Origin: Zygnema cylindricum
Lineage: Eukaryota; Streptophyta; Zygnematophyceae; Zygnematales; Zygnemataceae
Assembly (NCBI GenBank): GCA_037447655.1
Contig: JBBHKE010000573.1
Location: forward strand, 227,001-291,000
Direction: 5' to 3'
DNA: 64,000 bases
The first letter of the stretch is position 1; each line of letters begins with the position of its first letter. The notes under the pieces were generated by a model that saw nothing but the letters and a program-made list of their open reading frames with translations, did no database searches and was not told where the DNA came from. This document shows, piece after piece, positions 32,400-44,634 of this stretch. A program made the position numbers and the translations under genes.

Positions 32400-32903
32400 T
32401 CAATACAAAAGATGAATTTACCAATTTACTTTATTGTAGTGAAATTCAACATTATTAAGGTTCCTTTGTAACAATATGCAAAAAAGCTTCTGTCACTTTC
32501 TCTCATTTCTTTGAATTTTTCTGAGTTGTCATTTTAGCAGTTTCTTCGATCATTTTAAATAATTTCTTCTGCTCGTTATTTTGAAAGATATTTACCTATT
32601 ATTTACAGTTCATTTATCGTCTTTTTATCGTTTCTTCACTGTATACTTGTTGTTTATTACTGTTTATTTGCCAATTATTTAATTTTTATGCACTGTTTGT
32701 TTATTTACCTCACAGTTTGCTTTCCATTCGTTTACAGTACATTTCAGTTTATTTACAATTTATTTCACCGTTTTTTCATCATCCAACCACTGTTTATTCA
32801 CCGTTTTTTGACGGTTTATTTGCCGTTTAATTGCTGACAATTTGCGACTTGTTTACTGTATTTATTTGCTGTTTATGAAGCCGTTTTTTTTGACAAGGTT
32901 TTA
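32400..32903 (+). other. T-rich leader region with GTTTATT repeats
   Basis: About a dozen degenerate copies of TGTTTATTTGCC in 32620-32880, directly before the ATG. Most likely 5' untranslated region or a leader intron. It ends TTTTTTTTGACAAGGTTTTA before the start codon. Confidence 0.45.
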
Positions 32904-35900
32904 ATGGTTGTCAGGATGACAGGTGGCATTTGTACTCTCGACATGATGCCGCCTCACGACTTCTCGGCGCCGTTGAAGAAACAGACAATTCAACAGAAAC
33001 AGACAAACCGGCAGCTGACAACTGAAGAACCACTGGAAGATTCCAGGAAAGTCTCTCCTGTAATCCGACCAATTGTCGGTCCATGGGTACCTGGAGCCAT
33101 TCTTAATCAAGGAGCTCAAACACATTCTTCCTCAGATCAGGAGAATCCAACAATATTGCTTCCTCAACGACACCTGTCGCTTGCCTTGGAGGCGTTACGG
33201 CAAGGAGGAGGACGCAAACGATCAAATGATTCTTTAAACGATTTATCGAACGGGCCTTCGGTAAAAGCCGGAACAACCTTCGAAGAAAATGCAGAGAAAA
33301 AGCAGGATTTTCTTAGTCTAGATTGGGCAGGAACCAATAATTATAATAATAGTAGCAGCAAAAACAGTTGTTTTGAAGACTTAAAAAGCAGTCCCTTTTT
33401 TCTCAACACTTATTCGTGGCTTCCGACTCCACAACGGACAAAAAATTATGGAAATGGAAATGATTTTGACGACCACTTCCACAATATTCCCGATGCCCCT
33501 GCGAAAAAAGAGCAGAAAAAGGAGCGAAAAAGTGAGCATGAAATGGAGCAGAAAAAGGACTTAAAAAAGGAGTCGAAAAAAGAGCAAAAAAAAGAGCATT
33601 ACATGGAAATGAAAGCGACAGGATTGGCCACTTTCCAGCACTTGGATTTCCTTATGAAACATTTGGAGATTCTCATAGAGCAGGCAGAGGAGAGACTGGG
33701 GGAGCCCTCCACGGTGCATGCCGCTCACTCCAGGTCAGTGGGGGGAAAAGAGAGGGAGAATGGGAGGGGCAAGGGAAGGGAGTGAAGGATGGGGAGGGGG
33801 AGGGAGGGAGGGGAAGGGGGAGAGAGGGTTGCTCACTCCAGGTCAGTGGGGGAGGGAGAGGGTGGGATAGGGCAGAGGGGGCAGGAGTCGGTAGAGGGGA
33901 AGGGAGGGAGGGGAGGGGAGGAAAAGGGAGAGGGAGGGGAAGGAAGAGAGGAAAGGGGAGGAGGAGGGGGAGAGAGAGGGGAGAGCGTGGAGGGGGGAGG
34001 AGGGCCGGAGGGGAAAGGTGTGTGTTGTTTGAGAAGAGGCTTCAAAACATGCAGGTCCTTGGGGGGTTCATTTCATTCTGGTTCTTCTAAATGAACACTG
34101 TTTAACGAATTTTTCTTTTCTTTTCCTTCCTGTTTTCTTGGTTTTCCTTTTTAATTATGGTTATATAGACTTGTTCAAGAGCGTCACAATGCGGAGGCGG
34201 TCGATTCTTGTGCCAAAGCGGCCATAGAACAACTCGAAACCCTAAGAAGGGGACTTAGTTTTGTACTCCCAAATTTCAATGGTCACCAACAATTTTTGGA
34301 TGAGAAACGGAAAGAATCTCAAAAAAGGAGGGAATCAGTCGAAGAAGAAACGGAGCATTATATTGCAAAATTACCAGGAGTCTCAAAAGTATTGGTCACG
34401 AAACAGCGAAAAACGGCCGTAAAAGTCGAGAAAGAGACGTCATTGACTCTTGATTGTGGTGGGTCATATGAACGTTTATCTCCCGGAAGCTCCGGGGATT
34501 CGGGTGGTGAGAGTACTTGTGAAGATGATGTTGTGGAAATAAAAAATCACGAAAATCCGGAGCTTATTGAATCGAAAACTTCATTTTGGGCACAGTCCAT
34601 CGGACAAAGCTTGGTAAGTTTTATAATTTATAACTTGTATTGTTCTGCCTTGTGTTCATTATACTATATTGTTCATCGCTGTTTATTTATGTGTATGTAG
34701 TGTTAGTGACACTTTTATTATTTTGGGTCGAAAAGCAACTACGTTAGTAACTCCAAGAGCTATGAATGGTGTACTGATTGTTCATCTTCGGTACACTCAT
34801 TTGTTTATGTCTGTCAAAAAAAGCTCTATATGTTTCAGTTCTCCCTCATATATGTTCCCTAGGTTGTGGACTGACCAAATCTGAGCAATTTTCTTGTTGT
34901 TGTTGTGCCTCAGACTTCAAATATGGTATCTCCATCGAATCATGGATCGTTAGCTTTGATTCTTCCCTCTCCTTCGCCTTCTTCATCTCCCTCTCACTCT
35001 CCCTCTCGCACTCAACTCCCTGAAAACATAGATGTATTTATACCAGAGAGACATTCACCTGGCAACCATGTCTTTTCACATGGTACTCCTTACGGCGGAT
35101 CTCCCTGCTATAGTTCCTTTTCCCCTGATCTTACAGTATCTACTCCTCATTCTGGGGTTCCTTCCTTTCTTCCAACCGCGGGAATTTGTTACTCAGAAAA
35201 GCCCTCTTCAACTGTTTTTGCACCGACCCAAATTAGTAAATTGCAAAATCAAACTCATGTCAGTCCGTCGACACAAACCCCTATTTCATCGGAAGTAGTA
35301 CTTCCATCATTAAACCTAAAAGCAGAGACAGCTAGCACAGATTCTATGGAGGAGGAGGAAGAGGAGGCAGAGGATAAAAAGGAGAGTGCAGTAGTTGTGA
35401 CATGGAAGCATCAGGGCAATGGACAGGATGCTTCACAAAGGGGCACTCCTTCCAAAAGGTAAAGAACTTTCACTTTTTGAGGGCGTCAATGGGTTATTGA
35501 TATTTGACAGTCTCTTTTCTTTTTTTTATTCTATTTCAACTAGCAGTAGAGCTGTACTATAGGGCTAGGTTTTTGTGATTAGTTAGTTTTTACCATCCTG
35601 GCTGAAACTTTGCTGAGTTTGAGTAGGAAATTGGAAAATCCTCGATATTTCCAATGCAGGTCTGTTGTATCACGATGCACTCTTGCAAGTTTGTATTGCA
35701 TTGGGAATCTTTATAATTCGCGATATGTATCGAGATACACCATATGTCATATGGTCAAAAGATAACAAATTATGTACAAGTTATGTGAGAACATCTTCAA
35801 CAAAGGCAGTCCACTTAGGACGAATAGTTAATGATGTTCTGTAATTTAGCCGTTATAATCTTAGCTTATATGAGGAAATTGATTTTGGTACATTTTTTCT

Positions 35901-36411
35901 GTTTTTGCAGGCAAAGGACAAGACAGCAGGAGGAAGAAGTTCCTGGGGATACTTGGCACTGGAGAAAATATGGGCAAAAAGTAATCAAGGATACACAATT
36001 GTACAGGTGAGGGTCCTTTGTAAGAAATGTGAGAGGTTCTCGAATGTATGAGCATGAGTAGGGAAGAGTCCGGTGGGCTTAGACTTAGAAAGAAGTATGT
36101 ATTTATGTGGAATTCTTAGGTGTCGAGGGGCATCACATCTTTCAGTCTTATTATGATTTCAATTACGTTGCTGTCCATTTAGTTTCTGCCCTAAATCTGG
36201 GCAACTTTTTTGGTTGGTATTCAGGAGCTATTATCGCTGTGGGTGTCGAAAAGGGACAACTTGTCCCGCGAAACGTCATGTTGATCGATACATTGAAGAC
36301 AATACTGTTAAGTCTGTGGTTTATGAAGGAGAGCATTGCCACCCTCAACCACCACCGAAAACCCGTACAACAATTCTTATCCGAAATTCACCAAAGACTG
36401 GGAAAACATGA
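32904..36411 (+). CDS. WRKY transcription factor, five exons, about 700 residues
   Basis: DNA-binding regulator of W-box genes in the nucleus. Exons by frame and splice sites: 32904-33733, 34169-34613, 34914-35458, 35911-36006, 36225-36411; all junctions are GT-AG and the total is 701 codons with the stop. A K/E-rich segment lies at about residues 200-237 and a helical stretch LDFLMKHLEILIEQAEERLGE at about 250-270. A Ser/Pro-rich tract is in exon 3. One WRKY domain: DTWHWRKYGQKVIKDTQLYR (WRKYGQK 624-630), then YYRCGCRKGTTC...YEGEHCH with Cys644, Cys652, His676 and His678. The intron splits the Arg codon before SYYRC, the conserved R-type position. WHWRKYGQK resembles group IIe; C-X7-C-X23 spacing is that of group III, but the last ligand is His. 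The first ATG is assumed; Met908-region codons are alternatives only if the leader differs (next in-frame ATG 32916). Confidence 0.9.
33734..34168 (+). other. WRKY intron 1, purine-rich, with duplicated splice donor
   Basis: 435-bp intron, mostly GGGAGA/GGGAGG. The exon-end sequence GCTCACTCCAGGTCAGTGGG at 33723-33742 is repeated at 33831-33850, giving a second GT donor 108 bp downstream. Use of the second donor keeps the frame but reads a TGA at 33783. Confidence 0.8.
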
Positions 36412-36828
36412 CGGACTGGAAAAAGAAGAACATAAAAGACCCTTTGTAACAAATCAGTATCGGAATACTCTCATTTTTTTTTTTGTGATGTCGACAAAAC
36501 CGATATTCATAAATTGGTCACGGAATAAGATTCAGTCATCAACATTCGTTCAGTTGCACGATGAGAACCACTATTAATTTTGTTTTTAACTTAATGTGTA
36601 AGGTTGAAAATTTTCTAGGTTTTTTTCTGGAAGCGGATGTTCTATCTGCTAGCAGATGTTCTATATGCTCGTTGTGAGAAGGAAAAAGGTTTAGTAAGAA
36701 CAGGTTAGTGTTTGGGTATTAAGGCCTTCATTCATTCATTTTGTAAAATGCCTATTATGTTAACAACCCAGTATTTGTTTGATTAGAGCTTCAGATATAA
36801 GCCAGCTTTTTGAATTTACAATGTTTGA

Positions 36829-36834
36829 AATAAA
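36829..36834 (+). terminator. Candidate polyadenylation signal of the WRKY gene
   Basis: AATAAA about 420 bp after the stop codon and before the CT satellite. No transcript data. Confidence 0.4.
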
Positions 36835-36913
36835 GTTGCGTGAAGTCAAAAGCATGTGGTGCTTTCATGTATAATCTGCTGTCTATAAGGGACCCGGATG
36901 GGACAAGTTGAAT

Positions 36914-36917
36914 GCTC

Positions 36918-36995
<78 letters not shown>

Positions 36996-38388
36996 TCCCT
37001 CTCCCTCTCNNNNNNNNNNNNNNNNNNNNNNNNNNNNNNNNNNNNNNNNNNNNNNNNNNNNNNNNNNNNNNNNNNNNNNNNNNNNNNNNNNNNNNNNNNN
37101 NNNNNNNNNNNNNNNNNNNNNNNNNNNNNNNNNNNNNNNNNNNNNNNNNNNNNNNNNNNNNNNNNNNNNNNNNNNNNNNNNNNNNNNNNNNNNNNNNNNN
37201 NNNNNNNNNNNNNNNNNNNNNNNNNNNNNNNNNNNNNNNNNNNNNNNNNNNNNNNNNNNNNNNCTCTAATTGCCCGACTCCCTCTCCCTCTTCTGTCCTC
37301 TTCCTCTTAATTTCCCTCTTCCTCAACCTCTCCCTCTCTATCTCCCTCTCCCTCTCCCTCTCATCCTCCTTCCTCTCCTTCTCACTCTCTCTCTCTCTTT
37401 ATATTCTCACTCGATCTTCCTCTACCTCTTCTGCATTCTCTCCCTCTTTCTATTCCTATCCCTCTGCTTCACCCTCGTCTTCTCCCTCTCCCTCAGCCCG
37501 TTAATCTCCCACTCCCTCCCTAATCCTCTCACCTCCCCTCTAACTTCACATCTACCCTTCCTTCCTCTGCCTCTCACAATATCGAGTCCTATTTCTTCCA
37601 CCCCTTTTGCTTTCGTCCTCTCACTCTCCATCTCCCTCTCCCTCTTCATCTCACTCTCACTCTTCCTCTCTCACTCTCCCTTCGTCTCCCTCTTCCGCTA
37701 TCCCTCCTCATGTACCTTTCTCCTTCACTCTACATCTTCCTTTCCATGTTCTCAACCCTCTCCCTCTCCCCTTCCCCACACTCTCCTCCTCCCTCTCTCT
37801 CTCCCTCTTCATCTCCCTCTCCCAATCATTCTCCTTCTCCTTTCCGCTTTCCCTCTCCTTCCTCCTCGACCTCTCCCATTCCCTCCTTTCTCAATTTACC
37901 ACTCCTTCCTCACCATCTCCCTATTTTTTTCCCTCGCCCTTTTTTTTCAGCTTCCACTCCCTCTCTCTCTCCCTCTCCTTCTCCCCATCCCTTTGCATCT
38001 CCCTTTCTCTCTCCTACTCCCTCTAGCTATACTTCTCCCTCTCCCTCTCCCTCTACCTATTCCTCTCTTTCTCCCTCTCCCTCTCCCTCTCCCTCTCCGT
38101 CTCTCTCTCCCACTAACCCTCCAAATATCTCTTCCTCCCCTACTCCCTTTTCCTATCCCTCCCTCTTCACTTCTCTTCCACCCTCTCTCTCCATATCCTT
38201 TTACCTTTTCCTCCCCCTTCTAATTTTTCCACTCTCTCTCTCTCCCTCTCTCTCTTGTTATCACTCTACCTCTTTCTACCCTTCTCCATGTCTTCCGTCT
38301 TCTTCCTCTCTCTGTCTCTCTCTTTATTATTCCCCCTCTCCTCGTATCCATCTCACTCTTCCTCCTACCTCTTATTCTCCCTCTCCCT
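36914..38388 (+). repeat. (CT)n and (CCCTCT)n polypyrimidine satellite, left part
   Basis: Pure CT repeat to about 36990, then CCCTCT-type hexamers degenerating into C/T-only sequence. A 254-base run of N occupies 37010-37263. Long Ser/Leu/Pro reading frames here are an effect of composition. It ends exactly at the TG of the family B LTR. Confidence 0.95.
37010..37263. other. Assembly gap (254 N)
   Basis: Unresolved bases within the microsatellite. The true length is unknown. Confidence 0.99.
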
Positions 38389-39408
38389 TGTTGAAATTGG
38401 AAATCTTTACTCAGTAGATAGAGCTGTGAGGAGGAATTAAGGACTTAGAATATTTTGGGAAACGAAAACCTGTAATACTTACCTCAAATATTGTTACAAT
38501 AATATAAGACTAAGAGAGTGTACTGTACGGCCAATTGGACCTGCGTCAGCAGGAAAATGGTGTTGCAGTTTTCACGGAACACGCGTCGGCAGGAAAATGG
38601 TGTTGTAGGTTCCACGGAGTAGCGCCAATGACGAGTTACACGTGTCAGGAGAATAACGAGCGGATTGACGATATCGGACGATCGAAACACAAACCGCATA
38701 TCTGGAAAAGTATGGTACGGTCAGCCAAAAAGGGCCGTTGATTGACATCAAATTAACGGACACGATTCAGAAGGGACCACAAATGACGAAGCACATTTGG
38801 ATGGTATCAAATGCTTCGTACTACACGACAACAGTCAGCCGAATGCTATGGACCAATGCTAACTAAGCGCCAAAAACATTCAATGTATGGTCTTCTATTT
38901 GTAAATATCTGGAAACAAGGATTTGTAGTTTAGCTAATTTAAAATAGTGTCACACTATTCAGATTTAGAGAAATGGCAAAATTAGGTTTTGGAAGTACTC
39001 TTTGAATAGTATGTACACTTTTAGTACTTTGTCGTAGCATAAGACAGTACTGTAGTACAGTCATTTAAATTAGTGTGATCAGTACATACTGTGAGTATAT
39101 AGTTTAGGACAAACAATTTGTCATCATCCAAGTCTTGGGATATTAATAAACTAGACAGTTTTTGTGAATCTGCAATGTGAATATCTTATGGTTGACTGCA
39201 TAAATTGAGTTGAATCTTTGAAAAGTGATTCTACACTGTGTTTACTATTGTTATCCAGAATTTGAGTATGCATAGATGACTGAGTTGCATTGTCTTACAT
39301 CTTGAAGTTGGCGGTTGAGTAGGGTGCTTGATAGCTTCTGTTTTACATGTCTACTTCCATTACTACAACTGCTGGCTCACCTCCTGCTACTGTGGTTGTA
39401 GAACAACA
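38389..39408 (+). repeat. Family B LTR a
   Basis: 1020 bp with inverted termini TGTTG...CAACA. Contains CACGTGTC, an inverted repeat near 38786-38820 (ACGAAGCA...TGCTTCGT) and the gag ATG at 39347. Confidence 0.9.
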
Positions 39409-42400
39409 GGTTATGGGCCTTTCATCAAGAATTCCCATATTTGGCCAAGAGTATGCATACAAGTCAGCAATGGTTAAATCAACATTTGAAACTGCTGGTT
39501 TTTTGGGGGTCTTAGATGGTACTTTAGATGAAACAGATCCGAGTTGGGCGAAGAAAAACTCATTGGCGCAAAACAATCTAATCGTGTGCATCTCAGAGAT
39601 TGTGGTTATGTTTCCGCTCAAAATGAAGAAAGGAAAAGAAATATGGGAATCACTAAAAACTACTTTTGAGAAATCTAATGTCCAAGAAGAACTTTTGGTG
39701 GCTGGACAAATCTGAACTATAAATACTCTGGGGGGAGTATGGTGGAATATTGTGATAACTTTCGTTCTCTTATTAATGCACATTCGTCTGCTGGTGGCTC
39801 ATTTCTTGAGTTCCAACAGGCAGCTTTGCTGGTGGCTCATTTCTTGAGTTCAAACAGGCAGCTTTACTTGTTATAGGACTCCCTAGTAATATGAAAGGAG
39901 TGTAAGTCCAACTGAAAACTCATGATAAGTCTAGCTGGACATTTCAGTTAGTATACAATCTGATCTTAGAAGAGGAAGAAACTATTAAAATACTATAAGA
40001 AGAGAGAAAGGTAGAAGCTTTGAACACAAATTTTTACAGAAAACTTTACTTAATCTGAACAAAAATCAGGATAGGAATCTAAATCTGAATCAGAATAACA
40101 ATAGGCTAAATATACAGTCTACTAATTGCTTTTACTGCTTTGAAAAGGGACATGGATACATGTACTGTTCGAAGCTGAAAAAGGCAAATGAAATAGGAAT
40201 ATATCGTCCATGCTGCCTAAAAGGCAAATGAAATAGGACTATATCGTCCAGGTTGGCAGCAGAGCCCGTATCATAAGGGCTTTTATGGGAATTCTTCTCG
40301 GGGAACTGCTCTTTTTCTCAGGTTCTGCAACTAAAGAGGATGATCTGTTGTCTTATGCTGAAGGTGAAGAAGCATAATTATTCGCAATGGCGGTAGCTAT
40401 GGAAGGTCAAAAAGATACAGGATGGATCATGGATACCAGAGCTTTGGCACACATGTGTTCGAACAAGTCCAGTTTTTCCAACCTCAATGCGACTACTCCC
40501 AAGAACATTTACTATGCCTGCCGCACGAGTATGCAGACTTTATCACAGGGTGATGTATTGTTAATGGTAGTTGTGGGGGGAACGTCTGTAGAAAGAACTC
40601 TCCACAATGTGTTATATGTACCAAAATTCAAATACAATGTATTTTCTACTTCTTTGGTAGAGAGCAAAGGCTTTGATGTAATCCTCAAAAGAGGAATGTA
40701 GGTTGTTAGCAAGTAGGGTAAAGTTGCAGTGAAAGGAACTAGAGATGCAAGCAAGATGTATAGAATGGATATGGCTGAATACAAAGAAAATGATGTTCTC
40801 TATTCCAGTGTATCATCTGTCAATGAGCTATGGCATAAGAGATTAGGCCATGTTAATTATGATAGCTTACAAAAGATGGTGTATTCAGGAAAGGTAAAGG
40901 GTGTTTCTCTTACTTCTCAGCCTGTGAAATCATGTGATGGATGCTCACTTGGAAAGATCCACATATTACCTTTTCCACATCAATCTGACCGCAGATCGGA
41001 CAAAATTTTACAACTTATCCACTCGGATGTTCTCAGTCCATCACAAGTTCCATCAGCTAGAGGTGTCCACTATATGGTTACATTCACTGATGACTACTCG
41101 AGGTTCACAAGAGTCTGCTTGATGCAGCATAAGAGTGAAGTGTTTTCACACTTCAAGCACTACAAGGCATGGGCAAAAAAGTTGCATGGAGTTCCGATCC
41201 TGGCACTAAGATCAGACAACGGAGGAGAATATACTTCAAAGGAGTTGGAATAGTTTCTCCTCCACAAAGGTATCAGTCATAACCTGACAACTCCGTACAC
41301 ACAGAAATATAATGGTGTATCTAAAAGACTAAATAGAACTCTAACAGAAAGTGCTAGATCTTTGCTTGCAAACAATGGTTTAGATTTGAAATTCTGGGCT
41401 GAAGTACTCGATTGTGCGATTTATATTAAAAACATAATTGCATCTAGATCGGTTAAGACTACACCTTAGAAACTCTGGACAAGCATGAAACCGGATGTTA
41501 GTTACTTTAGAGTATTTGGCAACATATGTTTTGTCTTAGGCACATCGCATACTAGATTGAAAATGGAAGCTAAGGGCTTACCAGGGATCTTTATAGGATA
41601 TGATGACAATGCAAAAGGTTATAGGGTATATGTCTTTGAGGAAAATAAAGTTATTGTATATAGAAATATACAGTTGAAAGATGAACAGGATTTTGTTGAT
41701 CTGTTCACAAACACCGAAGGTGAACAAACAAGAAAAGTACTTGAGTATGTGATTTTTCAACATACTCAACCTGTCTATTTCCAGTCACAGCCACCGGCTA
41801 CAACAACATTTCCACAGGTTCCTCTACCATATGTAGCACTAACTAGATTCTCCACCGGTATCTACACAATTTTCTTCGCATGCGTAAGTAGCAAACCCAG
41901 ATCCAGTTTCGGCACCTGCAACAGCTCAGAACATAAAAACAAATATCAGGCTGCCGACAATTTCAGCGTCAAAATTTCCCAGAGGAAAGAAAAACCAGCA
42001 GCTGTCTGCAAGCAAGCTCACGTTTTGCTTTCGCCGCAGCTACAACGGAACCGTTAACAATTCAGGAGGCCTTCTCATCACCAAAGAGTAATCACTGGAT
42101 CGAGGCGGTAAATGACGAAATGGAGTCCATCATGGAGGCGCAGACATGGGAGCTGGTGAATCTTCCTCCTGGGAGGAAAGCCATCGACAGCAAAAGGGTG
42201 TTCAAAGTGAAACTCAACCCGGACAACACCATCGAAAGGTACAAGGCCAGACTTGTGGCCAAAGGTTATAATCAGAAAGAAGGTATTGATTTTGAGGAAA
42301 CCTTCTCTTTGGTTGTCAAATTTCCCACTGTCAGGATTTTACTAAGTTTGGCTGCTATAGAAAACATCGATGTCCACCAGATGGATGTTGAGACAACTTT

Positions 42401-43647
42401 CCTGCATGGAGAATTAGAGGAAACCATTTTCATGAAACAACCAGCGATATATGCAGAGAAAGGGAAAGAAAACTTAGTCTATATACTAATAAAATTGTTG
42501 TATGGGTTGAAACAAGCCCCCAGACAATGGAACTTAAAACTAGATGAATTTCTTACTAGACTACGATTTCAAAGGATTAGTTCAGATCATTTAGTGTATG
42601 TACTGCAAAGGTAAGATGGGATCCTTTATATTGCTGTATGTGTGGATGACTTGCTTTTAATAAGCAAGTAAATAGATGAAATAAATCTAATTAAAGCGGC
42701 TTTAAGGTCGAGGTTCGAGAGGAAGAACCTTGGTGAATCTAAGTATATCTTAGGAATACAGGCAGTGAGAGACAAAAACAAAAAAATCATTATGTTAACC
42801 AAAAAGGAAGCTATAAGTAATATGCTGGAAAAAATTGAAATGAAAGATGTAAAAGGATCTGTTACTCCCATGGAATTCAGTCAGAAGCTTGATGGAAGTG
42901 AGTCAGACTTAGGCATAATGGTTAGTGAGAGCCTAAAGTCAGGGGAGGAAGAATTTATGGCTTCAAAGTTGTATAGACATGTATTGGGAAGTCTCATATA
43001 CTTCATGAATTCTACGAGACCTGCCAATGCAGCAGCTGTAGGAGTTCTAAGTAGAAATCTGCAGAATCCTAAGAGGGTAGACTGGGAAGCTGCAAAAAGA
43101 GTTTTGAAATACCTTGCAGGCACTTGATATCTTAAGCTGATACTTGAAAGAGGAGAAGTGAAAATGCAGACTTAGATTGACGCCACCTATGGGGATATGC
43201 CAAGCCGAAAATCCACAACCGGCTTCGTCTTAAAGATCGGAGGTGGAACTTGTTGCTGGAGGGGCAAGTAGCAAAACGTTACAGCATAGTCTACAATAGA
43301 GTCAAAATACATGGCAGCAGCTTCTGCACTAAAAGAACTCCTATGGGTTAAATCCATTTTGCAAAAACTTAGATACATGCAGAAAGGTCCACAGATTATT
43401 TGGTGTGACAATCAGGCAACCATTGCTATTGCTACTTAGCCGAGTCATCATTTTAAGAGCAAGCACATGGATTTTAGACTCATTTTGTGAGAGAAAATGT
43501 GCTTGCAAGAGTGTTAAAATTGTGTTATTTACCGGATGAGAAAATGGTTGTTGACATGCTAACCAAACCCCTTCCTGCTCCTAAGTTGCATTATTGAAGA
43601 AAGGCTATAGGGTTGAGTGAGTGACTGAGTCTAAAGATTTAGGGGAG
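39347..43647 (+). pseudogene. Copia family B polyprotein, unit B1
   Basis: Gag opens at 39347 inside the LTR (MSTSITTTAGSPPATVVVEQQVMGLSSR) and stops at 39713. The knuckle CFYCFEKGHGYMYC lies near 40131-40172. Protease at about 40425 reads MDTRALAHMC (DSGA expected). Integrase 40729-41480: LWHKRLGHVNYDSLQKM, CDGCSLGKIH, HSDVL, RSDNGGEYTS. RT 42120-42614: [25 protein letters not shown]-like block and MDVETTFLHGELEE. The catalytic VDD lies in CVDDLLLISK near 42640 after a stop. RNase H at about 43140-43560 is decayed. A purine tract AGGGGAG precedes the next LTR. At least six stops; this is the longest interior of the three. Confidence 0.9.
39409..39419 (+). promoter_or_regulatory. Half-tRNA primer binding site, unit B1
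   Basis: GGTTATGGGCC directly after CAACA, complementary to the initiator tRNA-Met anticodon arm. The same site occurs at 56984-56994; at 44635 it is altered to AATTATGGGCC. Confidence 0.75.
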
Positions 43648-44634
43648 TGTTGAAATTGGAAATCTTTACTCATTAGATAGAGTTGCAAGGAGGAATTAAG
43701 GACTTATAATATTTTTGGAAATGAAAACCTGTAATACTTACCTCAAATAGTGTTACATTAATAAAAGACTAAAAGAGTGTACTGTACGGCCAGTTAAACA
43801 CGCGTCAGCATGATAAAGGTGTTGCAGGTTACAAGGAGTAGCGCCGAAGACCACTTACACGTGTCGAGAGAATAACGAGCGGATTAACAAAATCGGACGA
43901 ACGGAACAAAAACTGTATATTTAGAAATGTATGGTACTGTCAGCCAAGAAGGGCCGTTGATTGACATCAAATTAACGGACGCGATTCAGAAGGGACCACA
44001 AATGACGAAGCACACTTGGAGAGTATCAGGTGCTTCGTACTACACGACAACAATTATCCCAATGCTCTGGACCACTACTGACTAAGCGCCAAGAACATTT
44101 ACTGTACGGTCTTCTATTTGTAAATTTGTGGAAACAAGGATTTGTAGTTTAGCTAATTTAAAATAGTGTCGCACTATTCAGATTTAGAGAAATGGCAAAA
44201 TTAGGTTTTCGAAGTACTCTTTGAATAGTAAGTACAGTTTTAGTACTTTGTCGTAGCATAGGACAGTACACTAGTACAGTTACTTAAATAAATGTGACCA
44301 ATAAATACTTATTGTGAGTATATAGTTTATGACTTAGACAAATTGTCATCATCTAAGTCTTGGGATATTAATAAACTAAGGCAATTTTTGTGAATCTGCA
44401 GTGTGAATATCTTATGGTTGACTTGATCAATTCAGTTAAATCTTTGAGGAGTGATTCTACACTGTGTTTACTATTGTTATGCAGAATTTGAGTATGCATA
44501 GATCACTGAGTTGCATTGTCTTACATCTTGAAGTTGGCGGTTGAGTAGTGTGCTTGATAGCTTCTGTTTTATATGTCTACTTCCACTACTACTGTTGCTG
44601 GCTCACCTCCTGCTACTGTTGTTGTAGAACAACA
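43648..44634 (+). repeat. Family B LTR b, shared by units B1 and B2
   Basis: 987 bp, TGTTG...CAACA. Preceded by the B1 polypurine tract and followed at once by B2 interior. Confidence 0.9.

Noticed and set aside
37270-38420. Long Ser/Leu/Pro open frames in the CT-rich tract (also 61815-63870 and their Arg/Glu complements)
   Set aside because: They result from C/T-only composition; several overlap in different frames and none has domain-like sequence.
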